NCBI GenBank assembly: GCA_018816185.1
Contig: JAHIWI010000008.1
Location: 1 to 64,000, forward strand
Direction: 5' to 3'
Source of the DNA: Bacillota bacterium
GTDB lineage: Bacteria > Bacillota > Bacilli > Bacillales_A > Planococcaceae
Length of the DNA stretch: 64,000 nucleotides
Shown here: piece by piece, positions 1 through 9,143 of the stretch
Layout of the letters: each line of letters begins with the position of its first letter
Numbering within the stretch: position 1 is the first letter of the stretch
Translations under genes and position numbers: made by a program
The notes under the pieces: generated by a model
Database searches by the model: none
Told to the model about the DNA's origin: nothing
The model's input: the letters and a program-made list of their open reading frames with translations, nothing else

Positions 1-170
1 AGGACTCAGTCTTGATTCTATTGATGACTTAGAATAGTCTAAGTGGCCCCAAATGATTTTTGGATTTTATTTCTGTATGTAAGAGTAACATGTCATTTAA
101 AGGTAGTACAGCATATCGAATCACTGTTTATCTGAAAATTCTTACATTTAGGCGCAATCCACATATTCAT

Positions 171-950
171 TTAGTGTTTTTTTGACCCTCCGATTAATTC
201 ACGAATTTCATTGTGATTCCCTGAGTGAAGAGCATCAACGATTCTACTTCCGACAATTACCCCATCTGCAAGTTTACTAATTTCTCGAACTTGGGAGGGT
301 GTTGAAATTCCAAATCCAGCCATTACAGGAACTAAACTAAATTTTTTCAATAAAGCTAAATGTTCCTGTAGATTATCTGCGAAGTCATTTTGAGCACCTG
401 TAATACCGGTAACTGTAACTGCATATAAGAATCCTTCAGATGCTTTGGCAATTCGCTGAATACGGTCAAGTGGACTCGTCAAACTGACTAGCTGGATCAA
501 TGCGATATTATGTTTCGTTAGGTCAGATTTTAGAATCTGGCACTCTTCTAATGGCAGATCGGGTACGATTACACCGCTAACTCCAACTGTATGACAAGCT
601 TTAGCAAACTCTTCGATTCCATATTGAAAGATTGGATTTAAATACGTCATTAATACAATCGGAATCTGTATTTCATTACGCAAGCGACCCACTTCAGCTA
701 GAACGTCTTTTAACGTAACGCCATGAGCAAGAGCACGTTTTCCGGCTTCTTGAATCGTTGGTCCATCTGCGACTGGATCTGAAAAAGGGATGCCTAACTC
801 AACGGCAGTAGCTCCCGCTTCTTGTAATAAAATAAGTTGCTCACCTAAACGATCGAGTCCTCCGTCACCAGCCATAATATAAGGAATAAAAGCGCGGTCA
901 CCTTTAGTGACACAATCTTCAATCGCTGTTTGCAATAAATGCTTACTCAT
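171..950 (-). CDS. trpA: Tryptophan synthase alpha chain
   Basis: The protein cleaves indole-3-glycerol phosphate to indole and glyceraldehyde 3-phosphate and passes indole to TrpB. It is a TIM barrel with the catalytic Glu in [10 protein letters not shown], the catalytic Asp in PVADGPTIQ, and the flexible loop [10 protein letters not shown]. The track opens the frame at 974. The ATG at 950 ([12 protein letters not shown]) is preferred because it follows GGTGG and overlaps the end of trpB by 8 nt, as expected for coupled translation. That gives 259 residues, normal for the family. It is the last gene of the trp operon. No clear intrinsic terminator is visible in the 170 nt downstream. Confidence 0.96.
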   Translation of the reverse strand: MSKHLLQTAIEDCVTKGDRAFIPYIMAGDGGLDRLGEQLILLQEAGATAVELGIPFSDPVADGPTIQEAGKRALAHGVTLKDVLAEVGRLRNEIQIPIVLMTYLNPIFQYGIEEFAKACHTVGVSGVIVPDLPLEECQILKSDLTKHNIALIQLVSLTSPLDRIQRIAKASEGFLYAVTVTGITGAQNDFADNLQEHLALLKKFSLVPVMAGFGISTPSQVREISKLADGVIVGSRIVDALHSGNHNEIRELIGGSKKH

Positions 951-2157
951 GGTTTCCACCCCCAAGTGCTTCACGAACAGTTACAACATCTTTGTCTCCT
1001 CTTCCTGATAAGCAAACAACGATGATTTGATCCTTTTCCATTTGAGTAGCAAGCTGACTAGCATAGTGAATCGCATGTGCGGTTTCCAGTGCTGGAATAA
1101 TTCCTTCTGTACGAGCCAGTAATTGCACTCCTTCTAAAGCTTCTTTGTCTGTTACTGACGTATAAGAAACGCGTCCAATTTCTTGTAAAAAACTATGTTC
1201 GGGTCCAATCCCAGGGTAATCTAAACCTGCAGAAATGGAATGTGCTTCTTGAATTTGACCGGCCTCATCCTGTAAGAGATGCATCAGTGCTCCATGCAAC
1301 ACACCAACGGAACCTTTCGTTAATGTTGCCGCATGCTTTTCAGTATCGAGTCCCTTACCAGCCGCCTCAACGCCAAATAACTTCACATCCTTATCCTCAA
1401 TGAAAGGATAGAACATGCCCATCGCATTACTTCCGCCGCCAATACATGCGACAATCGCGTCCGGTAAACGACCTTCTTTTTCCGAGATTTGTTTACGAGT
1501 CTCATCCCCAATCACACGTTGGAAGTCACGAACCATTTTAGGGAAGGGGTGAGGACCTAATACAGAGCCCATAATGTAGTGGGTATCTCCCACATTTGTG
1601 ACCCAGTAACGTAAGGCTTCATTCACAGCATCTTTCAATGTGCCGCTTCCTTGTTTCACGCTAATCACTTTGGCACCAAGTAACTCCATTCGAAAGACGT
1701 TGAGCTGTTGACGACGAACATCTTCTTCACCCATGAAAACGACACACTCTAAATCGAGTAGAGCACAGACAGTTGCCGTTGCGACCCCATGTTGACCAGC
1801 GCCTGTTTCAGCGACGATTTTTTTCTTACCCATTCGAACGGCGAGCAATGCCTGACCAATAGTGTTATTTATTTTGTGAGCACCTGTGTGGTTTAAATCT
1901 TCTCGTTTCAAGTAAATTTTAGCGCCACCCATTTTTTTCGTTAAACGCTCTGCATAGTAAAGAGGGTTTTCACGCCCAATATAATCTTTTAAATAATAAC
2001 GAAGATCTCTCTGGAAATTTTCATCAATTATTGCTTCATCATAAGCTTGTTCTAAATCAATTACTGCTTGCATTAAAGTTTCTGGAATAAACCGCCCACC
2101 ATATTTGCCGAAATGTCCCTTTTCATCTGGTTGATTGTATGTTGTCACCATGCTCAT
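943..2157 (-). CDS. trpB: Tryptophan synthase beta chain
   Basis: This PLP enzyme condenses indole with serine to give tryptophan. The PLP lysine lies in [15 protein letters not shown], the phosphate-binding loop is [10 protein letters not shown], and the C-terminal SGRGDKD is typical. At 404 residues it has the usual length. The ATG overlaps the trpF stop (ATGA), so translation is probably coupled. A second in-frame ATG two codons later cannot be excluded as the start. It would form the alpha2beta2 complex with TrpA in the cytosol. Confidence 0.97.
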   Translation of the reverse strand: MSMVTTYNQPDEKGHFGKYGGRFIPETLMQAVIDLEQAYDEAIIDENFQRDLRYYLKDYIGRENPLYYAERLTKKMGGAKIYLKREDLNHTGAHKINNTIGQALLAVRMGKKKIVAETGAGQHGVATATVCALLDLECVVFMGEEDVRRQQLNVFRMELLGAKVISVKQGSGTLKDAVNEALRYWVTNVGDTHYIMGSVLGPHPFPKMVRDFQRVIGDETRKQISEKEGRLPDAIVACIGGGSNAMGMFYPFIEDKDVKLFGVEAAGKGLDTEKHAATLTKGSVGVLHGALMHLLQDEAGQIQEAHSISAGLDYPGIGPEHSFLQEIGRVSYTSVTDKEALEGVQLLARTEGIIPALETAHAIHYASQLATQMEKDQIIVVCLSGRGDKDVVTVREALGGGNHE

Positions 2158-2768
2158 CTCTCCTCATCTCTAACTGCGCGAATAAAGGCGCGAATTTTGC
2201 TTTCATCTTTACGCTGATCTGTCTCAACTCCACTTGATACATCCACCATATAAGGACGCACTGTCTGTACCGCTATTCGAACATTTTCTGCATTCAGTCC
2301 TCCGGCTAAAATCGTTTTTTCTTTAGGTGAATCTTCATTACCTATTAGTCCCCAATCGAAGGTTAGCCCTGAACCACCTCGAAACTCGATGCTTGGGGTA
2401 TCAAATAAATACAGGTCTACATCATAAGTTAAAGCGTTTTGAACATCTTCTTTTGAAGAAATGGAGAAAGCTTTAATAACAGGAACACTAATTGAATTTA
2501 CATATTCAATCGATTCATCTCCGTGAAGTTGTACATAATCTAGTGGCACTTCTTTTGCGTATTTCTCGATATTCTCAATGGTTTCATTCACAAACACACC
2601 AATCTTTACTACATCTTGTGGAACTACAGCAGTCATTCTCTGTGCTTGAGAGAGAGTGACTTGACGTCTACTATTGGCAAATACAAACCCGATTGCATCA
2701 GCTCCAGCATCCACAGCTGCTCGAACATGTTCAACTTCCTGAAGACCGCAAATTTTTACCAAAGTCAT
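2154..2768 (-). CDS. trpF: Phosphoribosylanthranilate isomerase
   Basis: The enzyme carries out the Amadori rearrangement of phosphoribosylanthranilate to CdRP. The N-terminal VKICGLQ carries the catalytic Cys of the family, and the phosphate-binding end of the barrel is seen in [11 protein letters not shown] and VDVSSGVE. It has 204 residues, typical for a monofunctional TrpF. It overlaps trpC upstream and trpB downstream by 4 nt each (ATGA), placing it firmly in the operon. Confidence 0.96.
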   Translation of the reverse strand: MTLVKICGLQEVEHVRAAVDAGADAIGFVFANSRRQVTLSQAQRMTAVVPQDVVKIGVFVNETIENIEKYAKEVPLDYVQLHGDESIEYVNSISVPVIKAFSISSKEDVQNALTYDVDLYLFDTPSIEFRGGSGLTFDWGLIGNEDSPKEKTILAGGLNAENVRIAVQTVRPYMVDVSSGVETDQRKDESKIRAFIRAVRDEER

Positions 2769-3556
2769 TGCTCTTCACCAAGCTTTACTTGAAATGAAAG
2801 CAGTGTATGTTCGACGTCAGTTGATTTCATTAATGTTTCTCCAACCAAGATCGCACTTGCTCCCGCTTTTGCAACCCTTTTTGCATCTCCCGGAGTTTCA
2901 ATGCCACTTTCACTAATAAGCACACGTTCTTCATGGAAAGGGAACTGAGCCGCAATTTTTTCGGTTTCACTTAAATCGACTTTAAAGGTCTTTAAGTCTC
3001 GGTTATTAACCCCAATTAGTTTGGCTGGGATAGCTATGGCGCGCTCTAATTCTTCTAAATTATGAACCTCGACTAACACTTCTAATTTTAAAGAGGAAGC
3101 ATAGTCATAAAGCTGCCTTAAGGTTTGTTGACTGAGTGCAGCAACGATGAGCAAAACAACGGATGCACCCGCTTCATAAGCACGATCGATTTGGGAAGAA
3201 TCAATGATGAAATCCTTACATAACACTGGAATGGATACGGTTTGAGCAACATCTCTCAAATCTTCAATTGACCCTTTGAAAAAGACCTCATCTGTTAGGA
3301 CGGAAATAGCAGATGCTCCAGATTGTTCATATAATCGAGCTTGTTTAATAGGGTTGATGTTGGCATTGATCATGCCTTTAGAAGGCGATGCCCGCTTTAT
3401 TTCTGAAATGACTTGTAACTGTGTCGCGTTTTTTAATGTGTTAAATAAAGAAGGTTTGCCTGAATGTATCCTTGAGCTCTTAAGAATTGGATTGGAAGTT
3501 AATAGTTCTCTCACTTCTTTTTGCTTTACTTCAAGAATTTGCTCTAAAATCGTCAT
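2765..3556 (-). CDS. trpC: Indole-3-glycerol phosphate synthase
   Basis: This TIM barrel closes the indole ring (CdRP to indole-3-glycerol phosphate). The signature EIKRASPSKG holds the catalytic Glu and Lys. VLCKDFIID, GVNNRDL and LISESGI are further family motifs. It has 263 residues and is monofunctional (not fused to TrpF). It overlaps trpD by 4 nt at its start and trpF by 4 nt at its end. Confidence 0.96.
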   Translation of the reverse strand: MTILEQILEVKQKEVRELLTSNPILKSSRIHSGKPSLFNTLKNATQLQVISEIKRASPSKGMINANINPIKQARLYEQSGASAISVLTDEVFFKGSIEDLRDVAQTVSIPVLCKDFIIDSSQIDRAYEAGASVVLLIVAALSQQTLRQLYDYASSLKLEVLVEVHNLEELERAIAIPAKLIGVNNRDLKTFKVDLSETEKIAAQFPFHEERVLISESGIETPGDAKRVAKAGASAILVGETLMKSTDVEHTLLSFQVKLGEEQ

Positions 3557-4584
3557 CGTCTTACCTCCGATACTTGTCGTCTTTTACTGTAGGCGATTAT
3601 TTGACTAAGTGAGTTTTGTGCTCGACCAGAATTTACGCTTTCTCTGGCTTTGTGAATGCCTTCTTGAATCGTGCTAGTGACCCCTGCAGCAAATAATCCA
3701 ATCCCTGCATTTAATAAAACCGTATCGAGGTAGGGGGACGGTTCACCTTGTAAAACGCTCGTTAAAATTCGGGCGTTTTCACGTGTATTGCCACCTTGAA
3801 TGGCTTCAAGAGGAGCGGTGGATAATCCGACTTCTTCGGGATGCAAAGTAAAAGGGGTTAAATCGCCTTGATCCATTAAAACAAGATGGTTTTCACCTGC
3901 TAAAGAAGCTTCGTCCATCCCATTAGGACCTGTTAGGACAACACTCCGTTTTCGGCCAAGTCGGTGTGATACCGCTGCTAAATCCATTAATCGGCTTTGA
4001 TCATATACGCCAATTAACTGTGAAGTTAGCTCAACTGGATTTGTTAAAGGACCTATTAAATTAAAAATACTGGGCTTACCAAATGACCTTCTTACTTCTT
4101 GGATTTGTTTCATATTTGGATGCATGAAAGGTGCAAATAAAAAGGCAATGTTTGTGTGTTCGAGCAACTCAGTGATTTCATCAGGTTGAAAATCGAGTGC
4201 GATTTCAAGTTCTTCTAACACGTCTGCGCTACCGGTTGTGCTCGATATTCTCCGATTCCCATGTTTCGCCACCTTTAATCCTGCTCCAGCTAAAACGAAA
4301 GATGCTGTGGTGCTAATATTGAACGTATTTGCACCGTCTCCACCTGTCCCACAATTATCAAATACATCTCCAAGTGGGAGTGGCACTTGAATGGCTTTTT
4401 CTTTTAACACGCTGACTAAGCCTGTGATTTCTTCAATCGTTTCACCTTTAATAGATAACGATTGAATAAATGAGGCAATGTCATCTTTAGAAGCTTCTGC
4501 AGACATTAACTGTTCTGCTACTTCTCTCATCTCAAGTTCATTAAGGGAAATACCTTGTTGAACCTTCTCTAGATACGTTCTCAT
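3553..4584 (-). CDS. trpD: Anthranilate phosphoribosyltransferase
   Basis: The enzyme transfers phosphoribose from PRPP to anthranilate. The PRPP loop is seen as DNCGTGGDGANTFNIST and the following KHGNR is typical. It has 343 residues, the usual length for an unfused TrpD. A GAGGAG ribosome binding site lies in the 17-nt gap after trpG. The stop overlaps the trpC start. Confidence 0.96.
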   Translation of the reverse strand: MRTYLEKVQQGISLNELEMREVAEQLMSAEASKDDIASFIQSLSIKGETIEEITGLVSVLKEKAIQVPLPLGDVFDNCGTGGDGANTFNISTTASFVLAGAGLKVAKHGNRRISSTTGSADVLEELEIALDFQPDEITELLEHTNIAFLFAPFMHPNMKQIQEVRRSFGKPSIFNLIGPLTNPVELTSQLIGVYDQSRLMDLAAVSHRLGRKRSVVLTGPNGMDEASLAGENHLVLMDQGDLTPFTLHPEEVGLSTAPLEAIQGGNTRENARILTSVLQGEPSPYLDTVLLNAGIGLFAAGVTSTIQEGIHKARESVNSGRAQNSLSQIIAYSKRRQVSEVRR

Positions 4585-4601
4585 CTCAATCTCTCCTCTG
4601 C

Positions 4602-5174
4602 CTAGGCTATTTCATTTAAAAAAGCTTGTAGAATTTTCTGTCCATCCTTAGTGCCAATGGATTCTGGGTGGAACTGTACACCGTATAATGGGTAATCGAC
4701 GTGTTGAATGGCCATGATCGCGTTATCGTCCATAGATCGAGCAGTTGTCTTTATACATGTGGGCAAACAAGATTCGTCTAATAGCAACGAATGATAACGC
4801 ATAACAGGGAGGGGCTGAGGTAAATAAGCGAACATTCCTCCATTTGAATGGCGAACCACCGAGATTTTCCCATGCATGACTTGAGTTGCTTGTTTTATTT
4901 TCCCGCCAAAAGCTACGCCAAGTAACTGGTGCCCTAAGCACACACCAAGAATCGGAATGGTTTGGTGAAATTGATGAATGATGGCTAACGATTGAATCTT
5001 TTCATTTGGTGAACCAGGACCAGGTGATAGCACAATGGCTTTTACATGCATTGACTCAATCTCCTCAATTGATATCTCATCATAGCGAGCCACATGCACC
5101 TCTTCACCAAGCATGGATAGGCTTTGGAACAAGTTATACGTAAACGAATCATAGTGGTCAATTAGTAAAATCAT
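4602..5174 (-). CDS. trpG: Anthranilate synthase glutaminase subunit
   Basis: This class I glutamine amidotransferase supplies ammonia to TrpE. The nucleophile Cys is in GVCLGHQLLG and the His-Glu pair in FHPES near the C-terminus; LSPGPGSP near residue 50 is the oxyanion strand. It has 190 residues. Its place inside the trp operon differs from Bacillus subtilis, where the amidotransferase (pabA/trpG) sits in the folate operon. It may still serve aminodeoxychorismate synthase too (inference). It overlaps trpE by 4 nt. Confidence 0.96.
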   Translation of the reverse strand: MILLIDHYDSFTYNLFQSLSMLGEEVHVARYDEISIEEIESMHVKAIVLSPGPGSPNEKIQSLAIIHQFHQTIPILGVCLGHQLLGVAFGGKIKQATQVMHGKISVVRHSNGGMFAYLPQPLPVMRYHSLLLDESCLPTCIKTTARSMDDNAIMAIQHVDYPLYGVQFHPESIGTKDGQKILQAFLNEIA

Positions 5175-6538
5175 GACAGCACCTCGAGCAAAGACTTTGC
5201 TTTATGCAAAGTTTCTTCATATTCAGCCACTGGATTGGAGTCGTAAACAATGCCTGCCCCAGCTTGGACATAAGCGGTTTGATTTTTTACCACAAAAGTT
5301 CGAATAGCTAAAGCGATGTCTAAATTTCCGTTGAATCCAAGGTAACCAACGGCTCCGCCATATACACCTCGTTTAACAGTTTCAAATTCCTGAATCAGCT
5401 GCAGCGCACGTATTTTTGGAGCTCCTGATACAGTGCCCGCTGGGAGACAAGCGATTAAAGCATCGAGAGGATGGAGATTTGGTTTGAGTGTGCCACACAC
5501 TTCTGATACAAGATGCATCACATGCTGATATTTTTCAACGGTCATATATTTCGTGAGATGAATGGACCCAATTTCACTAATGCGGCCTAAATCATTTCTC
5601 CCTAAGTCGACCAACATTCGATGTTCTGCTAGCTCTTTAGGGTCGTTTTGTAACTCGGTTTGAAGTGCAGAGTCATCTTCTTTAGTTGCCCCACGTTTTC
5701 GTGTACCAGCGATTGGATTCGTTGTAACTCGACTGCCTTTAATATTCAATAAACTCTCGGGCGAGGACCCGAGTATGACATGTTCGTCAAAATCTACGTA
5801 AAACATATAAGGTGATGGGTTCTCCTTACGTAATTTCCGGTACAAAGTAAATGGATTTTCTGTAAAGGGTGCTTCGAGTCTTTGGGATAAGACAATTTGA
5901 AAAATATCACCTGCGCGAATATGTTCTTTTGCTTTTTTCACTTGGTCAACATAATGTTCTTGCGTAATGTTTGGTGTAAAAGCAACAGCAGTTAAAGTGT
6001 CATCCGACGTGTTTTCTTTTATTTCTAATTGTTCCTGAATGTTTGTAAGTTCAGTTGGGTCTGTCCCTCTGTGTATAATCGTTACATCTTGCTTTAAATG
6101 GTCATAAACAATAATGGTTTCGTAGACTAATAAGTGAATGTCTGGCATGTCACGATCGTCTAGCAACTGATTTCCAATGGATTCGTACTGAGCGATTACG
6201 TCATACCCAATATAGCCAACGGCACCGCCAGTAAAAGGGAATTCATCATCGTCATCTTTTGTGAATGTCAGTAATTTTTTCAATACATCTAGAGGTCTTC
6301 CGACATGTTGCTTGATTTCTTTTGTTTGTAAATCGGTTTCCAAAAGTTCCTTTTCAAACCCTCGATATTCTTTCATTGGATTGGAACCGATAAACGAGTA
6401 CCTGCCAGATTCCTCGTGCTTTAATGAACTTTCCAATAAAAATTTTCGAACTCCCTTTAATCGATGAAAAATAGAGATTGGTGTTAATGTGTCTCCATTT
6501 ATCCGTAGCCGATTTGTTTCATTTACTACACTACTCAT
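5171..6538 (-). CDS. trpE: Anthranilate synthase component I
   Basis: It converts chorismate to anthranilate with ammonia from TrpG and is the first committed step to tryptophan. The LLES motif near residue 34 (KFLLESSLKHEESGRYSFIG) is the feedback tryptophan-binding element, so allosteric inhibition is probably retained. The chorismate-binding half shows IFQIVLSQR, GSSPESLL, PIAGTRKRG and AGAGIVYDS. It has 455 residues, at the short end of the family. It is the first gene of the operon, about 35 nt after the leader terminator, with GAGGAGAG as RBS. Confidence 0.96.
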   Translation of the reverse strand: MSSVVNETNRLRINGDTLTPISIFHRLKGVRKFLLESSLKHEESGRYSFIGSNPMKEYRGFEKELLETDLQTKEIKQHVGRPLDVLKKLLTFTKDDDDEFPFTGGAVGYIGYDVIAQYESIGNQLLDDRDMPDIHLLVYETIIVYDHLKQDVTIIHRGTDPTELTNIQEQLEIKENTSDDTLTAVAFTPNITQEHYVDQVKKAKEHIRAGDIFQIVLSQRLEAPFTENPFTLYRKLRKENPSPYMFYVDFDEHVILGSSPESLLNIKGSRVTTNPIAGTRKRGATKEDDSALQTELQNDPKELAEHRMLVDLGRNDLGRISEIGSIHLTKYMTVEKYQHVMHLVSEVCGTLKPNLHPLDALIACLPAGTVSGAPKIRALQLIQEFETVKRGVYGGAVGYLGFNGNLDIALAIRTFVVKNQTAYVQAGAGIVYDSNPVAEYEETLHKAKSLLEVLS

Positions 6539-6573
6539 GCTCTACTCTCCTCTGCTCAAGCACCTCAGAACGC

Positions 6574-6617
6574 AAAAAAGCCCCCTGCAAGTGAACAAGA
6601 AAGTTCATCTGCAGAGG
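6574..6617 (-). terminator. T-box conditional terminator before trpE
   Basis: On the minus strand CCTCTGCAGATGAAC pairs with GTTCACTTGCAGGGGG (two internal mismatches), followed by a run of six Ts. It lies directly after the T-box sequence, so it is the terminator arm of the riboswitch. Confidence 0.9.
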
Positions 6618-6910
6618 ACGGAATGACCGCGGTGCCACCTCATTTAAAAGCCTATTGGGCTTTCACTTTAGGATCTGTAACGTAGATCAGACGTTTTCCC
6701 ATACTCAGGTTCTGGGAAACTCTCCAAAGTCCATTCACGCAATTCGTTTCTATCAGCTTCCACCAACCGCTGACTCTCTAAAAGAACGACCTTACGCTAC
6801 TTCTCTTTGTCGTTGATTTCTCGGCTCTTCTCTTCTGTACTCAGCTCATCTGTTCTAATTGGCGATGTCGCTCCCGACACCTTCTGCCTTAATTCCCGAA
6901 CAAAAAAGTT
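6574..6910 (-). promoter_or_regulatory. Tryptophan T-box riboswitch leader of the trp operon
   Basis: Read on the minus strand, the leader contains the conserved T-box sequence AGGTGGCACCGCGGT (6640 to 6626) followed by the terminator hairpin. Upstream, GAATGGACTTTGGAG gives a TGG (Trp) specifier codon at 6733-6731, placed as in known stem I specifier loops. The antiterminator bulge reads UGGC, which would pair with an acceptor end GCCA; tRNA-Trp of bacteria normally has discriminator G, so specifier and bulge agree. Uncharged tRNA-Trp should therefore permit readthrough into trpE. The 5' end is inferred from the promoter. Confidence 0.93.
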
Positions 6911-6916
6911 GTTCTC

Positions 6917-6945
6917 ATCTTATTATGTCTAGTAGGATCTGTCAA
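6917..6945 (-). promoter_or_regulatory. Sigma-A promoter of the trp operon
   Basis: Minus strand TTGACA (6945-6940), 17-nt spacer, TAAGAT (6922-6917). The -35 is perfect and the spacing optimal. Transcription would start near 6910, giving a leader of about 370 nt before trpE. Confidence 0.7.
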
Positions 6946-7010
6946 TCATAAATGCGTTTTTTTGGAAACTCCTGGGCTTTCGCGTGTAGAAATCAATTAA
7001 GAGGAAAGGT

Positions 7011-7271
7011 ATGGTTTTGAAAAAGCAAGATCTCCAGTTGAAAGAGCAAGCTCGTCAATTGAGAGTGAAAGTTAGTAGGTATTTAGAGCAATCTCCATTT
7101 CCGAGATTTCTTTGCAACAATTTAAAGAAATGTTTGATGGGGACTTCAGAAAATGCTGGAAGCCTAAGGACAAACTACCCTCAAGTGTGCTCAAAATACA
7201 TTCTAAATTCGTCACTATCACAACTATGTAATCATTTCGGTAATCGAAAAATAAATCGAATGAGATATTGA
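7011..7271 (+). pseudogene. Doubtful 86-codon ORF, possibly a decayed gene
   Basis: An ATG follows GAGGAAAGG, but the product (starting MVLKKQDLQLKEQARQ) resembles nothing I recognise. From about residue 24 another frame reads more like protein (ISEISLQQFKEMFDGDF) and ends at a stop near 7230, which suggests a frameshifted remnant. The 7272-7370 stretch up to dppA is AT-rich. It holds a possible TTGAAA (17 nt) TAAAGT promoter at 7268-7296, which I consider weak. Confidence 0.2.
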
Positions 7272-7370
7272 AATATTCAAATAATATTGTTAAAGTTTAA
7301 TAATCATTTGCAGGAAATCATAGGATAATTAAACAATATATCCAAAAAGAGAGGAGGCGCACTACGATTT

Positions 7371-8195
7371 ATGAAGTATTTCATTTCAATAGACATGGAA
7401 GGAATCACAGGATTACCTGATTACACTTTTGTTGATTCATCTAAACACAATTATGAGAGAGCCCGCCGAATCATGACGGAAGAAGCGAATGCAATTATCG
7501 AAGGACTCCTTTTAAAAGGCGCAAAAGACATCCTGGTGAATGATAGTCATTCAAAGATGAATAATTTATTAGTAGAAGATTTACATACTGAGGCGACGCT
7601 GATTACAGGAGCGGTCAAGCCTTATTCCATGGTTCAATCGTTAGATCATACATATGAAGGTGCTATTTTTGCTGGTTATCATTCTCGCGCTGGGCAGCCC
7701 GGGGTAATGAGCCATTCTATGACGTTTGGTGTTCGAAATATGTACATAAATGATGTGGTAATTGGAGAACTCGGTTTCAATGCTTATGTTGCTGGGCATT
7801 TTGGAGTGCCCGTTATATTAGTGGCAGGGGACGATGGAGCATGTCGCGAAGCGGAAGCGCTTATTCCGAATATCACAACGCTCGCCGTAAAAGAGTCAAT
7901 TACGCGACAAGCTGTAAAGACGCTTCATCCAAAAAAATCTCAAGCTTTATTAAAAGAACATGTTCAAAAAGCAGTTGATAACCGCCATTTGGTGAAACCA
8001 TTAACTCCGCCGGAAAATCCGACCTTAAGAATTGAGTTTAATAACTATGGCCAGGCAGAGTGGGCAGCGTTAATGCCTGGAACAGAAATTGAAAATGGAA
8101 CGACGATTGTGAAGTTTGAAGCAAAAGACATTTTGGAAGCGTATCGTGCGATGTTAGTGCAAGTGGAGCTAGCTATGCAAACGACGTTCTGTTAG
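7371..8195 (+). CDS. dppA: D-aminopeptidase DppA (M55)
   Basis: This zinc peptidase releases N-terminal D-amino acids (e.g. D-Ala-D-Ala) from cell-wall-derived peptides. All residues known from the B. subtilis enzyme are at identical positions: zinc ligands Asp8, Glu10, His60, His104 and Glu133, and His115 (in MSHSM) as nucleophile. It has 274 residues, full length. It is the first gene of the dpp-ykf operon, with GAGAGGAGG before the ATG. The family forms a decameric ring in the cytosol. Confidence 0.95.
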   Translation: MKYFISIDMEGITGLPDYTFVDSSKHNYERARRIMTEEANAIIEGLLLKGAKDILVNDSHSKMNNLLVEDLHTEATLITGAVKPYSMVQSLDHTYEGAIFAGYHSRAGQPGVMSHSMTFGVRNMYINDVVIGELGFNAYVAGHFGVPVILVAGDDGACREAEALIPNITTLAVKESITRQAVKTLHPKKSQALLKEHVQKAVDNRHLVKPLTPPENPTLRIEFNNYGQAEWAALMPGTEIENGTTIVKFEAKDILEAYRAMLVQVELAMQTTFC

Positions 8196-8207
8196 GGGGA
8201 ATCGCTA

Positions 8208-9143
8208 GTGCTCGCATATACAATTAAGCGATTTTTCATGATGATCGTGACAATCTTAATTATTTCGACTTTGACATTTATTTTAATGCATTCAATTCCA
8301 GGCTCACCTTTCAATGAAGAACGGACAACCAATGAAACAATTCAAGCGAATTTAGAGAAATTCTATAAGTTAGATGAGCCCTTACCAGTTCAGTACTTAT
8401 ATTATTTAAAATCAATTGTCACGTTTGATTTTGGACCATCTATTAAAAAGCCAAATGAAACGGTCAATGAATTACTAGCCCGAGGTTTCCCAATATCGTT
8501 TGAACTTGGAATGACGACAATTTTAGTTGCGGTGATTTCCGGTATATTACTTGGAACCTTTGCCGCACTCAGACATAACGGTTTCATCGATTATTTCGCC
8601 ATGACGTTTGCGGTTGTAGGGATTTCTGTTCCAAACTTTGTACTTGCTACATTGTTGATACAAAAGCTGGCGGTCGATTATAATATTTTCCCTCCTGCGA
8701 CCTGGTCGAGCCCCATGCATATGGTGCTGCCGGTACTCGCGTTGGCAACAGGACCAATGGCGATTATTGCCCGTTTGACTCGCTCGTCTATGTTAGAGGT
8801 GCTTACGCAAGACTATATTCGAATGGCCAAAGCAAAAGGGCTATCACCCTTTCGAATTGTGGCCCGACATGCGCTTCGAAATGCACTAATGCCCGTTGTG
8901 ACGATTATGGGAACGATGCTTGCAGGGATATTAACCGGGACATTCGTAATTGAAAAAATCTTTGCCATTCCTGGGATGGGTAAATATTTTGTTGAAAGCA
9001 TAAATAACCGAGACTATCCAGTTATTATGGGCACGACCGTTTTTTACAGTACGTTCCTCGTATTCATGTTATTTGTCGTTGATATCGTTTACGGATTACT
9101 AGATCCTCGGATTAAGTTACATAAGAAAGCGGGGGATGCGTGA
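8208..9143 (+). CDS. dppB: Dipeptide ABC transporter permease DppB
   Basis: An inner-membrane permease of the OppB/DppB family: an N-terminal membrane segment (TIKRFFMMIVTILIISTLTF), an extracellular loop with the GSPF/LGLDEPLPVQYL-type region, then the BPD_transp_1 core with the EAA-like loop ARHALRNALMPVVTIMG. Start codon is GTG after AGGGGGA. It has 311 residues, normal length. It pairs with DppC as the channel for peptides delivered by the lipoprotein DppE. Confidence 0.93.
   Translation: MLAYTIKRFFMMIVTILIISTLTFILMHSIPGSPFNEERTTNETIQANLEKFYKLDEPLPVQYLYYLKSIVTFDFGPSIKKPNETVNELLARGFPISFELGMTTILVAVISGILLGTFAALRHNGFIDYFAMTFAVVGISVPNFVLATLLIQKLAVDYNIFPPATWSSPMHMVLPVLALATGPMAIIARLTRSSMLEVLTQDYIRMAKAKGLSPFRIVARHALRNALMPVVTIMGTMLAGILTGTFVIEKIFAIPGMGKYFVESINNRDYPVIMGTTVFYSTFLVFMLFVVDIVYGLLDPRIKLHKKAGDA

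Noticed and set aside
126-140. GTTTATCTGAAAATT as a CodY box
   Set aside because: Three mismatches, but it lies downstream of trpA with no promoter nearby, so a regulatory role cannot be supported.
3276-3608. 110-aa plus-strand ORF opposite trpC/trpD
   Set aside because: Shadow of strongly conserved trp genes; no RBS or family.
7130-7160. Sequence ACTTCAGAAAATG as a CodY box for the dpp operon
   Set aside because: Only the core fits; five positions differ from AATTTTCWGAAAATT, and it is over 200 nt upstream of dppA.
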